DNA of 15,914 nt from Bacillota bacterium (GTDB lineage: Bacteria; Bacillota; Clostridia; Lachnospirales; Lachnospiraceae), in assembly GCA_023450835.1 (NCBI GenBank), contig JAEXGM010000099.1, forward strand, positions 1-15,914. Direction: 5' to 3'. The notes beneath the pieces were generated by a model. That model searched no databases. It saw only the letters and a list, made by a program, of their open reading frames with translations, and was not told where the DNA came from. Of this stretch, positions 6,378 through 15,600 are shown piece by piece. The stretch's first letter is position 1. Each line of letters begins with the position of its first letter. The position numbers and the translations under genes were made by a program.

Positions 6378-6769
6378 TGATATTATGAATACATTATATA
6401 TTATGTGGTGAATATAGCTCAGATTTCCCATTTAAAATGAAAATTTATCATTTTATTTTAAACCTATATAATAAAAACAGAAAGGAAATTGCAAAAGCAG
6501 TTCGATAATGGCGTTATGGCAAGGCTACGATGAAAAGTTAAAATAGTATTCAAACCAATATATGTAAAAAACTTGGTAGAAAAAAGTGTTTTATACTATT
6601 GGGCTGCTGCATTCTAAATACAAAAATTGTACATTGGACAGATAACATATTGAAATTATTGCTAGAATAAAGATTTTACATTAGCTTTAAAGTGCACTTT
6701 TACTTATACCATTTGGTCATTATAGTCCTTCTGAGACAAAAATGATTAAATAAGAATTGGAGAAAAAAT
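6378..6769. other. AT-rich gene-free region upstream of the HTH gene
   Basis: No convincing gene on either strand. It contains a small hairpin (TAAAATGA/TCATTTTA, 6433-6455) and a perfect 12-bp palindrome AAAGTGCACTTT (6689-6700), 70 bases before the next ATG, which could be an operator. A clear -35/-10 pair was not identified. Confidence 0.4.
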
Positions 6770-7294
6770 ATGGAAAAATGGAAAGACATTACGGAAGAAA
6801 CGCTCAGAGATTTATACTATGATCGGAATTTATCGGATAGTAGTATTGCAGAACTGTATGGGGTTACGAGAGGTCAGGTCCGATATAAACGCCATAAATT
6901 TAGAATTACATTTAGAAATAAAATATATGATGCCTTTGTCTCACAAAACAGTGAACTTTTTAACCATTTAAATAATGACTCTAAAACTAGGCTTCTACAT
7001 GTAGAAAATATTGATGGTATCGCTAAAGCATTGACACATTATGCTTTTAGGAATGGCCCGGTTGAAGATATGCACGCAGATGGCAAACTAACGCAAGAAG
7101 ATATGAAAATTTTGAACAAATACATGGTTAATCGTTTGGCAGGTATTTTATCTGCAATTCATGAAGAAAGATGGCTTCAATTAGAGCTGCTATATGGGTT
7201 TCTCCAAAATTATGGAGCAGATTGGGATAAAGCAGAGCCAGATACCGAGGAGTTAGACTTAGTTTGGAATCATAGTTTGAGCTTATTTAAGTAA
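6770..7294 (+). CDS. Small helix-turn-helix protein of unknown function
   Basis: 174 residues. GGAG (from about 6758) sits a normal distance before the ATG. Residues 8-46 (ETLRDLYYDRNLSDSSIAEL, then YGVTRGQVRYKRHKFRI) look like a helix-turn-helix of the resolvase/terminase-small-subunit or homeodomain-like type: a short helix, then SIAELYGVTRGQVRYKR as turn and recognition helix. The rest is predicted helical and acidic, with an EDMHADGKLTQEDMKILNKY segment and an ERWLQLELLYGF segment, and no catalytic motif that I can identify. There is no membrane helix. The protein looks complete. It precedes the HEPN-domain gene by 241 bases, with a possible terminator between them, so they may not be co-transcribed. 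It could be a regulator, but the role is not known. Confidence 0.65.
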   Translation: MEKWKDITEETLRDLYYDRNLSDSSIAELYGVTRGQVRYKRHKFRITFRNKIYDAFVSQNSELFNHLNNDSKTRLLHVENIDGIAKALTHYAFRNGPVEDMHADGKLTQEDMKILNKYMVNRLAGILSAIHEERWLQLELLYGFLQNYGADWDKAEPDTEELDLVWNHSLSLFK

Positions 7295-7383
7295 CACTTT
7301 TAATCAATAGCGAAAACATCAATGCTATTGTTCAGATTGTAGCCTGTCGAATTTTATAGACTTGATAAAGCCATCATGGATTT

Positions 7384-7417
7384 TAGTAGTTGGAAATTTT
7401 GCAACTACTACTGTTTT
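7384..7417 (+). terminator. Possible terminator after the HTH gene
   Basis: TAGTAGTTG pairs with CAACTACTA (9 bp, 9-base loop), followed by CTGTTTTG. It is weak because the stem is AT-rich. A second 7-bp stem, CAATAGC/GCTATTG (7305-7330), lies just after the stop codon. Confidence 0.4.
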
Positions 7418-7535
7418 GATACTGTTCCACCAAGGCTAAAAGGTTATTGTATTTATAGAATTGGAGAGTTTGTAAGATAAATTCAATTAAATATTATAGC
7501 TTTAAAAATATCATAAGGGGTACAGTGATAATATT

Positions 7536-9491
7536 ATGGGGATATTAGGAGCAGAAGGAACTGATCAAAGACTTAGTTATTGGGCAGAGGTTTGGAAAGA
7601 GTTACGTCATTCTATACAAGACGGCGATATTTGTATAAAACTACTAAATCCTCATATGCTAATTTTGGATATTTTGGAAGAATACGAACTTAATAAGTTG
7701 AAAAATAAACGAAATAGGATGTTTTTTATTCGTACCATTGAAGTATTCTTAAAAGAGAACTTAATTGTTAAGCAATTTTTTATCAAGGAATATATAATAT
7801 TGAAAGACAAGCTTGAAAATAAAGAGTATCTCTGTATATATTTTGTGTGCCAACAAATCAATGACCTTTTATCGGATAGGAAATATGCACATTTGATATT
7901 CAAGATGTTAAAGGGGATTCTTATGCGTCCTGCAAAGGCAGATGACTATAAAAAGATTAAAGGACTTTCCCTTGAGTTAATAACGGAATTTATTATATTT
8001 GGCCATAGCTTGCCAAGTATAGAGTTTTATGTAGATAATATATTCAGCCTAGATATTTGTAATGGTAAAATTAATAGGCATTTTATAGACAATATTAAAA
8101 ATCATAACTTCAGGTTAAAAGACTTTAAAAGTGAAGAGGATTTTAAAAATGCTGCAAACACATATATAGAACACCTAACAATTAAAGATAGAATAGAAGT
8201 CTTTGAAAAGTATATTGATAAAGAAAAAGTGAAGGTTGATTATTTTTTTAAAGCAATAGGATTAAAAATTACAGGGGAAGCAAAGACATACTCTATTAAT
8301 AATTGTATTGCATATGATCCTTTTGCTATCAGTTATTTACGTGATGAGTTAGATAATAATAAACGAATGGAATTATTCAATTTTGGCTTTGAGGCTCCCA
8401 CTGAGGATAATTTTTGTAACATTAAAGTAAGTGTCTTTAAAATTGAGGATGATTTCGGATTTCCCGAGGATGATTTTGGGTTTCATGAAGCATTTGAACA
8501 AGCAGTATTCTTTTTCAACACTTTAAAAATACTGTATGGTTCTCGAAGATACGAGTCATATCTTGTATCAAGGTATTACTTTTGGGTAACGGAAAATGAT
8601 GAAAGATTTGCTTCCTTTGGATGGGATTTAAGAAGTGATATAGAGGAAAACCCTGAAAAGATTTCTAGTGAAAATATGGCGGCAATAGGAAATTCTATTG
8701 GGTTATCTTCGTTTTATGAAGAGGTTTCTGCCCAAGAGATTAAATTGATAAATCGCTCCGTACTGTTTTTCACAAAAGGCAAAGAGGCTCAAACAATAGA
8801 GGATAAGCTTTTGAATTTCTGGATATGTATCGAGACTTTATTAAAGGTTCATGATAATAATGATAAATTTAGTATCATTCAAACAACTGCGTCTAATACC
8901 GCAATTCTTTTCCGTAAAACGGAAGAATTAATAAATCTATATCGGATTATTCGTTATAATTATCGTACTGATCTACAGATATTTCCTGAAGAGAATGTTG
9001 TTACATTGCCTAAGGATATAGCTGAAAAATTTGGTATGAATGAGTATTGTACAGCCAATTTTTCAGTCTTCAAAGAAAACTTAAAGGAACTAAGAAAGTA
9101 TACGAATCGCCCAGCAATTTTAGATAGTATAGATTCTACATATAGGTTTTATAACGATAATGCACATGCTCTTGATTTATTGAGGGATGAAGAACGAAAA
9201 GTTAAAGAGGAAATACTATACATCTACAAATATCGTAATCAAGTTGTACACGATGGATATGTTAATAAAAGTATTCTGCCCCATATTGTTAATGCAGCAC
9301 AGAGGCATGCAAAGAATTTATTACTACTTTTTATTGCCTCTTTTTCATTATATAAATTTGATGTTGGTCAAACCATAAAAAAAATAAATATGGAAAAAGA
9401 ACAATTATTTACCGGACTAGAGGAAGAAAAATATTTTGAAGTGAAATTTGAACTGTTCACGGGTACTAATTTATTTTTTAGTAAACAGTGA
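7536..9491 (+). CDS. Large protein with C-terminal Apea-like HEPN domain, candidate defence protein
   Basis: 651 residues, AT-rich, no signal peptide or clear membrane helices, so cytoplasmic. Near the C-terminus, EILYIYKYRNQVVHDGYV places R567-N-Q-V-V-H572 in the HEPN RNase motif RN(x)3-4H. The preceding KLLNFWICIETLL segment (about 427-439) and the following helix HIVNAAQRHAKNLLLLFIAS complete the layout seen in Apea-like HEPN proteins. HEPN proteins are often metal-independent RNases in abortive-infection and toxin-antitoxin systems. The N-terminal 400 residues are not recognised and may be the sensor. An internal 7-residue duplication (EDDFGFP/EDDFGFH, residues 304-317) is present. The start is uncertain: AAGGGG lies 15 bases before the ATG, longer than normal, and there is no other in-frame ATG, GTG or TTG before the stop at 7503. 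No antitoxin-like partner is adjacent except perhaps the HTH gene upstream. Confidence 0.7.
   Translation: MGILGAEGTDQRLSYWAEVWKELRHSIQDGDICIKLLNPHMLILDILEEYELNKLKNKRNRMFFIRTIEVFLKENLIVKQFFIKEYIILKDKLENKEYLCIYFVCQQINDLLSDRKYAHLIFKMLKGILMRPAKADDYKKIKGLSLELITEFIIFGHSLPSIEFYVDNIFSLDICNGKINRHFIDNIKNHNFRLKDFKSEEDFKNAANTYIEHLTIKDRIEVFEKYIDKEKVKVDYFFKAIGLKITGEAKTYSINNCIAYDPFAISYLRDELDNNKRMELFNFGFEAPTEDNFCNIKVSVFKIEDDFGFPEDDFGFHEAFEQAVFFFNTLKILYGSRRYESYLVSRYYFWVTENDERFASFGWDLRSDIEENPEKISSENMAAIGNSIGLSSFYEEVSAQEIKLINRSVLFFTKGKEAQTIEDKLLNFWICIETLLKVHDNNDKFSIIQTTASNTAILFRKTEELINLYRIIRYNYRTDLQIFPEENVVTLPKDIAEKFGMNEYCTANFSVFKENLKELRKYTNRPAILDSIDSTYRFYNDNAHALDLLRDEERKVKEEILYIYKYRNQVVHDGYVNKSILPHIVNAAQRHAKNLLLLFIASFSLYKFDVGQTIKKINMEKEQLFTGLEEEKYFEVKFELFTGTNLFFSKQ
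8445..8486 (+). repeat. 21-bp imperfect tandem duplication in the HEPN gene
   Basis: Two 21-base units, both starting GAGGATGATTT and differing at a few positions near their ends (8445-8465 and 8466-8486), encode EDDFGFP and EDDFGFH. The frame is kept. Confidence 0.85.
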
Positions 9492-9566
9492 CTTTCCATA
9501 TGATAGAATATATTTTGATGTTTTTAGTAGTAACCTATTGCTAAAGAAGTCATAGTGGCGTGCAGC

Positions 9567-9590
9567 GTGGGAATGGCTTGCCATTCCCAC
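9567..9590. terminator. GC-rich hairpin after the HEPN gene
   Basis: GTGGGAATGG pairs perfectly with CCATTCCCAC across CTTG. GCA and TGC can extend the stem past a 2-base bulge. There is no T tract on either side, so it may be a T-less terminator or a stand-alone palindromic unit. Confidence 0.45.
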
Positions 9591-9980
9591 TGCTTGTGGA
9601 ATTAATCACCGCTGTTTACATTGGGAGGTATAAATATAGTTAATTGCTGGGAAAGAATAACGACTGGCCTAATATAAATAAAAACTAGTTAGGTGACAAG
9701 ATACCAGTGGTATTTTCGCTATTTAAATAGTGTTGAAACGAACAAAAAATTTTAATATCCCAAAACTCAAAAAACTCAAATTTCTAATTTAATAATTGTC
9801 CTTACTGTCAACTAATATCCATGTTCGGACTATTATTTTCGTAATAGTAATAATGATACTATTGAATTTAATAAAAAGAAATATCTTGCCTCCCTCCTCT
9901 CAAACATTTTCTTCTAAGTAATCAAATCCCATCATATAATGATAACTGATTAAAACAGGTGCTATTTTTAAAAGTACCTA

Positions 9981-10004
9981 TCAGCCATTTATATAAATGG
10001 CTGA
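9981..10004. promoter_or_regulatory. Perfect 24-bp palindrome upstream of GH16
   Basis: The half TCAGCCATTTAT is followed directly by its exact reverse complement. It can be a hairpin or a dimeric protein site. It lies 166 bases before the GH16 ATG and 39 bases (centre to centre) from a second, unrelated palindrome. Confidence 0.6.
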
Positions 10005-10021
10005 AAATCATTACTCCTTAA

Positions 10022-10041
10022 AATGTATGGCGCCATACATT
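10022..10041. promoter_or_regulatory. Perfect 20-bp palindrome, candidate LacI-type operator
   Basis: AATGTATGGCGCCATACATT is fully self-complementary with a GC-rich centre in AT-rich DNA. LacI-family operators have this form. From memory, the GlyR3 operator of Clostridium thermocellum, which controls a beta-1,3-glucanase operon, also begins AATG and ends CATT around a CG-rich core. The likeness is suggestive only; no regulator gene is in the window. Confidence 0.55.
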
Positions 10042-10169
10042 AAAGTTTTAGCTAGTATCCCAATATTAACTGACGTGAATAGAATACGCGACCATCAAAG
10101 AGCTGCAAAAGGAATTAGGTTTGTGTTTTTTTGTTATGTTAAAAAGTATAAGAAAGAGGGAGAAATGTA

Positions 10170-12458
10170 ATGATTAAAAAGAGGGTTTTATCATTATTAA
10201 CAGTATGTGCAATGATTATTGGCATGATGCCGGTTTTTAGTGCACCGGTTTATGCAGCAACAGGGGATTGGCAGCTTAAATGGAGTGATGAGTTTAATGG
10301 TACTGTGGGCACAGGCGTTGATACAGCGAAATGGTCCTATGAAACCGGCGGAGGGGGCTGGGGAAACGGCGAGTTGGAGAACTATACCAATCGTACTGAT
10401 AATGTTTCCATAGAACAGGATCCGAGCGATCCCAATAATAAATTTCTCACTATTAAAGCTATAAAAGAGAATTATGGCGGAAGTCAATATACTTCAGGAA
10501 GGATAATTACCAGAGATAAATTCAATTTCACTTATGGAAAGGTTGAAATGAGGGCAAAGCTCCCTGTCGGACAGGGAATATGGCCCGCTTTCTGGATGCT
10601 TGGCACTGACATAGGGACAAATGGCTGGCCCAACTGCGGAGAAACTGACATTATGGAATTTGTGGGTTCCACACCTACAAAAATATATGGGACAATTCAT
10701 GGACCGGACTATAACGGAGCCGGAGGAATAGGAGCATGGCACAATTATCCCGCTGGTTTCAGCAATGATTTTCATACTTATGCTATTGAATGGGAACCAA
10801 ATGTAATACGCTGGTATTTTGACGGACAATTATATCAACAAAGAACACCGGAGGATCTTTTCGGAAGAACGTGGGTATTTAATCACGACGCTTTTATTCT
10901 CCTCAACCTGGCAGTTGGAGGGGCATGGCCTGGCAGTCCGGATGCATCCACAGTATTCCCGCAGAAATATACAATAGACTATGTAAGAGTTTATCAGCGC
11001 GAAGGCAGCGTGTATCCGACGCAAGCAGCCAGAAGCCTGATTCAGTTAAAGAATGTAGGAAACGGTCAGTTTGTTTGTGCCGACAGCTATAACGGAGATC
11101 TGCTCTATGCAAACAGAGGAGCTGCAAGTACATGGGAAACCTTTGAACAAAAGGATCTCGGAAATGGCAATGTAGCACTGATTTCCCTTATGAACTACAA
11201 GTATGCAAGTGCCTCTGCCGCTAATAATCAGTTGATTGCCTCAAAAGAATCGGTGGGAACTACAGAAACCTTCCAAAAGATTACTAACAGCGATGGCACA
11301 ATATCTTTTAAAGCATCAAATGGTAAATATGTAACAGCGCCGGGGACAGCAGCTCTGGCGGCCACAGCGGATACTATCGGCAATAATGAGAAGTTCACAC
11401 TGGTTTCGGTTAATGGTGTTACACCGCCTCAGCAGCAGGTAACAGCTCCCACCTTCAGCGTTGCCGGAGGAACTTATACTACGGCACAGACAGTATCACT
11501 TTCCAGTTCAACATCAGGTGCTACTATAAAATACACCACGGACGGTTCAACACCTACAACGGCATCGGCAACCTATACGACGGCAATTAATGTCGCATCA
11601 ACCACTACAATTAAAGCCTATGCATACAAGTCGGGAATGACTGATTCAGCGGTTGCAACTGCTGTATATACAATTACACCCACTTCAACAACCAACACAA
11701 TTCCCGGGAAAATAGAGGCGGAGAACTATTCTGCGATGAGTGGCGTACAAATTGAGGCCTGCTCAGAAGGAACTCAGGATGTGGGCTGGATAGAAACTGG
11801 AGATTGGATGGATTACAATGTGAATGTATCGGCAGCCGGAACTTATTCCGTACAGTACAGGGTATCGAGTCCTTATGATGCAACCCAGCTCCAGCTCAGA
11901 AGCGGCAGCACGGTACTTTCCACAGTAGCTGTACCGAATACGGGCGGATGGCAGAACTGGCAGACAGTTACTGCAACTGCGGTCCTTCCGGCCGGTAATC
12001 AGACCTTGAGAATATACTCAAGTGTCGGAGGTCAAAATATAAATTGGATCAACTTTGTTTCCGGCTCAGGATCAGGCACAACAAATCTCGCATTGAACAA
12101 GACTGCAACAGATTCGGGTCATGAAGCAGCATTTACGGCTGATGCGGCTGTTGATGGAAGGACTGATACACGCTGGGCATCCTCCTTCGTTGATCCTTCA
12201 TGGATAACGGTAGACCTGGGCTCTGCACAAACTATAAGCAGAATTAAATTAAACTGGGAAGCAGCATATGGAAAGGCCTATCAATTACAGGTATCAAATG
12301 ACGGAACAAACTGGACTACGGTCTATTCAACTACAACTGGAGACGGAGGAATAGATGATATATCAATTACTCCCACAAATGCCAGATATGTAAGAATGTA
12401 CGGTACTCAGAGAAGCACGATTTATGGATACTCATTATATGAGTTCGAAGTGTACTAG
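10170..12458 (+). CDS. Secreted modular GH16 endo-beta-1,3(4)-glucanase
   Basis: 762 residues; GGGAG stands 7 bases before the ATG. Residues 1-29 are a Sec signal peptide (KKR, hydrophobic core, cleavage after VYA). The GH16 catalytic domain (about 31-278) has C156-G-E158-T-D160-I-M-E163: E158 nucleophile, D160 helper, E163 acid/base. The usual Ile after the first Glu is Thr. PVGQGIWPAFWMLG and YTIDYVRVYQ are typical of laminarinase/lichenase-type GH16. A fascin/trefoil-like domain follows (about 287-415; two repeats of the form 'ANGKYV...F'). Then come a CHB_HEX_C_1 domain (about 423-504, with IKYTTDGSTPT), a CBM6 (about 511-631, with KIEAENYSAMSG and GGWQNWQTV), and an F5/8 type C/CBM32 domain (637-762). 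The enzyme should cut beta-1,3- or mixed-linkage glucan outside the cell; the exact linkage cannot be fixed from sequence. There is no dockerin, SLH or sortase signal, so it is probably released. A GH3 gene with matching modules lies downstream. Confidence 0.93.
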   Translation: MIKKRVLSLLTVCAMIIGMMPVFSAPVYAATGDWQLKWSDEFNGTVGTGVDTAKWSYETGGGGWGNGELENYTNRTDNVSIEQDPSDPNNKFLTIKAIKENYGGSQYTSGRIITRDKFNFTYGKVEMRAKLPVGQGIWPAFWMLGTDIGTNGWPNCGETDIMEFVGSTPTKIYGTIHGPDYNGAGGIGAWHNYPAGFSNDFHTYAIEWEPNVIRWYFDGQLYQQRTPEDLFGRTWVFNHDAFILLNLAVGGAWPGSPDASTVFPQKYTIDYVRVYQREGSVYPTQAARSLIQLKNVGNGQFVCADSYNGDLLYANRGAASTWETFEQKDLGNGNVALISLMNYKYASASAANNQLIASKESVGTTETFQKITNSDGTISFKASNGKYVTAPGTAALAATADTIGNNEKFTLVSVNGVTPPQQQVTAPTFSVAGGTYTTAQTVSLSSSTSGATIKYTTDGSTPTTASATYTTAINVASTTTIKAYAYKSGMTDSAVATAVYTITPTSTTNTIPGKIEAENYSAMSGVQIEACSEGTQDVGWIETGDWMDYNVNVSAAGTYSVQYRVSSPYDATQLQLRSGSTVLSTVAVPNTGGWQNWQTVTATAVLPAGNQTLRIYSSVGGQNINWINFVSGSGSGTTNLALNKTATDSGHEAAFTADAAVDGRTDTRWASSFVDPSWITVDLGSAQTISRIKLNWEAAYGKAYQLQVSNDGTNWTTVYSTTTGDGGIDDISITPTNARYVRMYGTQRSTIYGYSLYEFEVY

Positions 12459-12489
12459 AACAGGGTTTCTAAAACTAATAAGTAAATAA

Positions 12490-12591
12490 AAAGAGGCTGT
12501 CGCAAAATACAAAATTCAGCAGGATATGGTTCATAGCCACTTGGTCATCACCAATATTTTGTATGAAAATTCATTTTGCTGCAGCCTCTTT
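12490..12591. terminator. 102-bp nested hairpin between GH16 and GH3 genes
   Basis: The outer arms AAAGAGGCTG-TC-GCAAAAT and ATTTTGC-TG-CAGCCTCTTT pair except at two central positions. An inner ATACAAAAT/ATTTTGTAT stem (12507-12515 with 12556-12564) continues the fold. It could be a terminator with a long loop, or a miniature inverted-repeat element: GAGGCTGTCGCAAAA-like ends are common in Firmicutes intergenic elements. I saw no clear target-site duplication. It leaves only 28 bases before the GH3 ATG. Confidence 0.55.
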
Positions 12592-12619
12592 ATGTTAAAG
12601 TGGGTGAGGGGGTAAAACT

Positions 12620-15600
12620 ATGTTAAAGAAAAAAGTTATTTCAGTTATTTTGGTTTTAGAAATCATACTTGGTATGGCTTTGCAGGCTCCTTTCTATAGC
12701 GTCACGGCTGCGGCCGGTGATCCGGGGAAAATCGAAGCTGAAAACTATACGGCTATGTCGGGAATACAGACGGAGACCTGCTCGGAAGGCGGCCTGAATA
12801 TAGGTTTTGTCGATCAGGGAGACTGGATGGATTATACGGTAAATGTTCAGACAGCGGGAACATATACCGTTGATTTCAGAGTTTCAAGTGCCTATTCGGG
12901 AACCAGTTTCAGTCTCATGTCGGGCACCAATACACTTGCCACCATTTCGGTGCCAAATACCGGCGGCTGGCAGAACTGGCAGACAGTATCGGCTCAGGTA
13001 CAGCTGCCGGCAGGCAGTCAGACCCTGCGTGTTTATGCGATAACAAATGCATGGAATCTGAATTGGATGAATTTCACGTCCTCAGGAATACCGGCACAGG
13101 TCAATATACCGGTAACAGGACCATATGCACAGTATCTGGAAATCGGAATCAGTCCGGCAGATCTCACCGGCCAGGCATCGATAAAAACACAAAATACCGA
13201 AGTAAATAAGACAATAAGCTATAACGTAGGAACAGTTGTGACTTTGAGCGTAAACTATATGGTTGAGCAGAAACAAGTGCAGTTTAGAACTACCGATGCC
13301 AGCGGAAAAGTCCTTCAGGCAAATCCGCTTACATTTACAGTTCATGCAGGTTCGTCTGTAAGTGTGCTTATAGTGGACCAGGCAGCGGTTGCACAACCCG
13401 TTCTAACACCGGGCGCCGGCAGCTATAGTTCACCTCAGAACGTAACCATTACCTGCGCTACGGCTGATGCTACCATTAAGTATACAACCGATGGTTCCAT
13501 CCCTTCGGGCTCATCTGCCACCTATACCGGCCCGATAAATATTTCTTCAACTACAACATTAAAAGCATATGCCTATAAATCAGGAATGACTGATTCACAG
13601 GTGGTGACGGCAGTATACAATATTGGGACTACTTCAGTAAACCTTGCCCTAAATAAAACGGCGAAAGCATTCAGCTCCATAGGAGGTAATGCAGCCGGTG
13701 CTGCTTTTGACGGAAATACCGGTACACGGTGGGAATCCGAGTCCAGTGACCCCCAGTGGGTATCTGTAGACCTCGGCTCAAACAATACTGTAACCGGTGT
13801 TATGTTAAATTGGGAAACGGCTAGTGGAAAAACATATAAAATTCAGGTTTCCACCGATGAAACAAATTGGAGTGATGCGTTTACTCAGCCCAATGGTCCG
13901 GGAAATATAGAAAATATAAATTTTTCTGCTCCGGTAACGGCCAGATACGTTAGAATGTACGGTACGATCAGAAATACCCAATGGGGCTATTCTTTATGGG
14001 AGTTCGAGGTATACGGGCAGTCTGCGCCGCTTCCTCCAAAGGTAGAGAAGCCTGCTTTAACACCCGCTGCAGGAACCTACAGCTCCTCACAAAGTGTAAC
14101 GATTTCTTCTGCTACCCAGGGAGCAACCATCAAGTATACAACAGATGGCTCTACACCTACTGTCTCATCACCTACCTATACCGGGCCGATTAATGTTTCG
14201 GTGACAACAGTAGTAAAAGCAATGGCAATCAAACAGGATATGACGAATTCCGATGTGGTGACTGCTGAGTACAAGATTGTTGCATTTAATGTCATCTCCC
14301 CTGTGAATGGACAGATGGTCACGAATACAAGGACTCCCGTATTGAACTGGCAGAGTAAAACAGGAGCGGTCAGATATGAGGTCTGGATTAATATGTCCAG
14401 AACGGATTACGACTGGAATGCATCCGGAAATCTGCTGGATAGGTATACAAAGGTTGCAGAGGTGACCGGAACCAGTTGTACCGTGCCTTCGCTGGTGGAC
14501 CGCTGGACATATAAGTGGTATGTAATTGCTGTCGATGGCAGCGGCAACAGAACCCAGTCGGGTATCGGCCAGTTCAGTGTCTATCTTCCGTATATAGAAC
14601 AGGTCGCCGATGGAATTAATATTATCAACGGATGCAGGGACTTGAACAAAAATGGTTCCATCGAACCATATGAAGACTGGCATAACAACATTACGGTCAG
14701 ATTGGATGACCTTATGTCCCGTATGAACGATCAGGAAAAAATAAATCAGCTTTTCTATTCAACGGAGTCTCTCGAAGACTTAAATACGATGGCCGGCTTT
14801 GTATTCTCCTATGGAGTTCAAGGTTTTATCACAGATGCTCAGACGAAAGTTGCAGCAAATCAGCGGTTGGGAATACCCATAGCATTTGTAGGAGATAAAA
14901 TTCAGGGCTGGAAAACTGTTTTTCCGACCGAATTAGGATTGGCCGCCACCAGAAATCTAAATCTCGTATGGCAGTGCGGAGACTTGCAACGCAGAGAGCA
15001 GAAGGCATGGGGATTTACCGGTACGCTCTCACCGCTGGCCGAAGTGGACACAAAAGTGCTCTACCCGAGATTCCAGGAGGGAACCGGTGAGAATGCGGAT
15101 TATTCGGCAGCTATGATGCGTGCTATGATTTGCGGAATGCAGGGCGGCCCTGAGGTCAATCCAAAGTCCATGCTGATAACCGTCAAGCACTGGCCGAGTC
15201 AGGGCGGAGGCGGAGAACAGACAATTACCTATGACAGCACAACCATCAAATGGCATATGAAACCCTGGTATGCCGCGCTGGATGCAAACTGCGCAACCAT
15301 CATGCCGGGCTACGCCTCTGCTTCCTATCTGGATCCGGCAGCAGCAGGTGCAGGAAGCAGCAAGCCTACGATAGACTACCTGCGCAATGTACTTGGCTTC
15401 AACGGAGTGGTGGTTACAGACTGGCTGCCTGCGGCTACCGATGTTTCCGTTAAGAGCATTGGTGCAGGTTGTGACGTAATGGGCGGAGCAGTGGCAACAG
15501 GAACCGACTTTAATGCGCTCATCAGTTCTGTAGGTTGGACCAGACTGAATGAAGCGGCCAGAAGAGTACTTGACCTGAAACTGAGATTGGGATTGTTTGA

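Larger units (their letters stand above)
9492..10169. other. Gene-free region between HEPN gene and GH16 gene
   Basis: No supported gene. It holds a 10-bp hairpin at 9567-9590, an ACTATTA/TAATAGT stem at 9829-9848, AT-rich DNA, a pyrimidine-rich run (9888-9915), and two perfect palindromes (9981-10004 and 10022-10041) in the presumed control region of the GH16 gene. I could not pick a convincing -35/-10 pair for GH16. Confidence 0.5.

Noticed and set aside
6431..6502. 23-codon frame beginning MKIYHFILNL
   Set aside because: There is no ribosome binding site and the region is AT-rich; too short to support.
9187..9378. 63-codon plus-strand frame in the HEPN gene
   Set aside because: It is in another frame over the conserved HEPN motif and has no independent start signal.
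10073..10170. Short frames just upstream of GH16 (e.g. one reading IEYATIKELQKELGL)
   Set aside because: They look protein-like for a few residues but have no ribosome binding site and run into the GH16 start; more likely chance or leader sequence.
13082..13396. Minus-strand frames rich in Cys and His within the GH3 gene
   Set aside because: They are complementary-strand shadows of the Thr/Ser/Val-rich modules; the plus-strand frame is open throughout with recognisable domains.
14633..14676. Possible dockerin repeat (DLNKNGSIEPYED)
   Set aside because: There is only one Ca-binding loop, and this segment commonly precedes GH3 catalytic domains; no second dockerin repeat is present.
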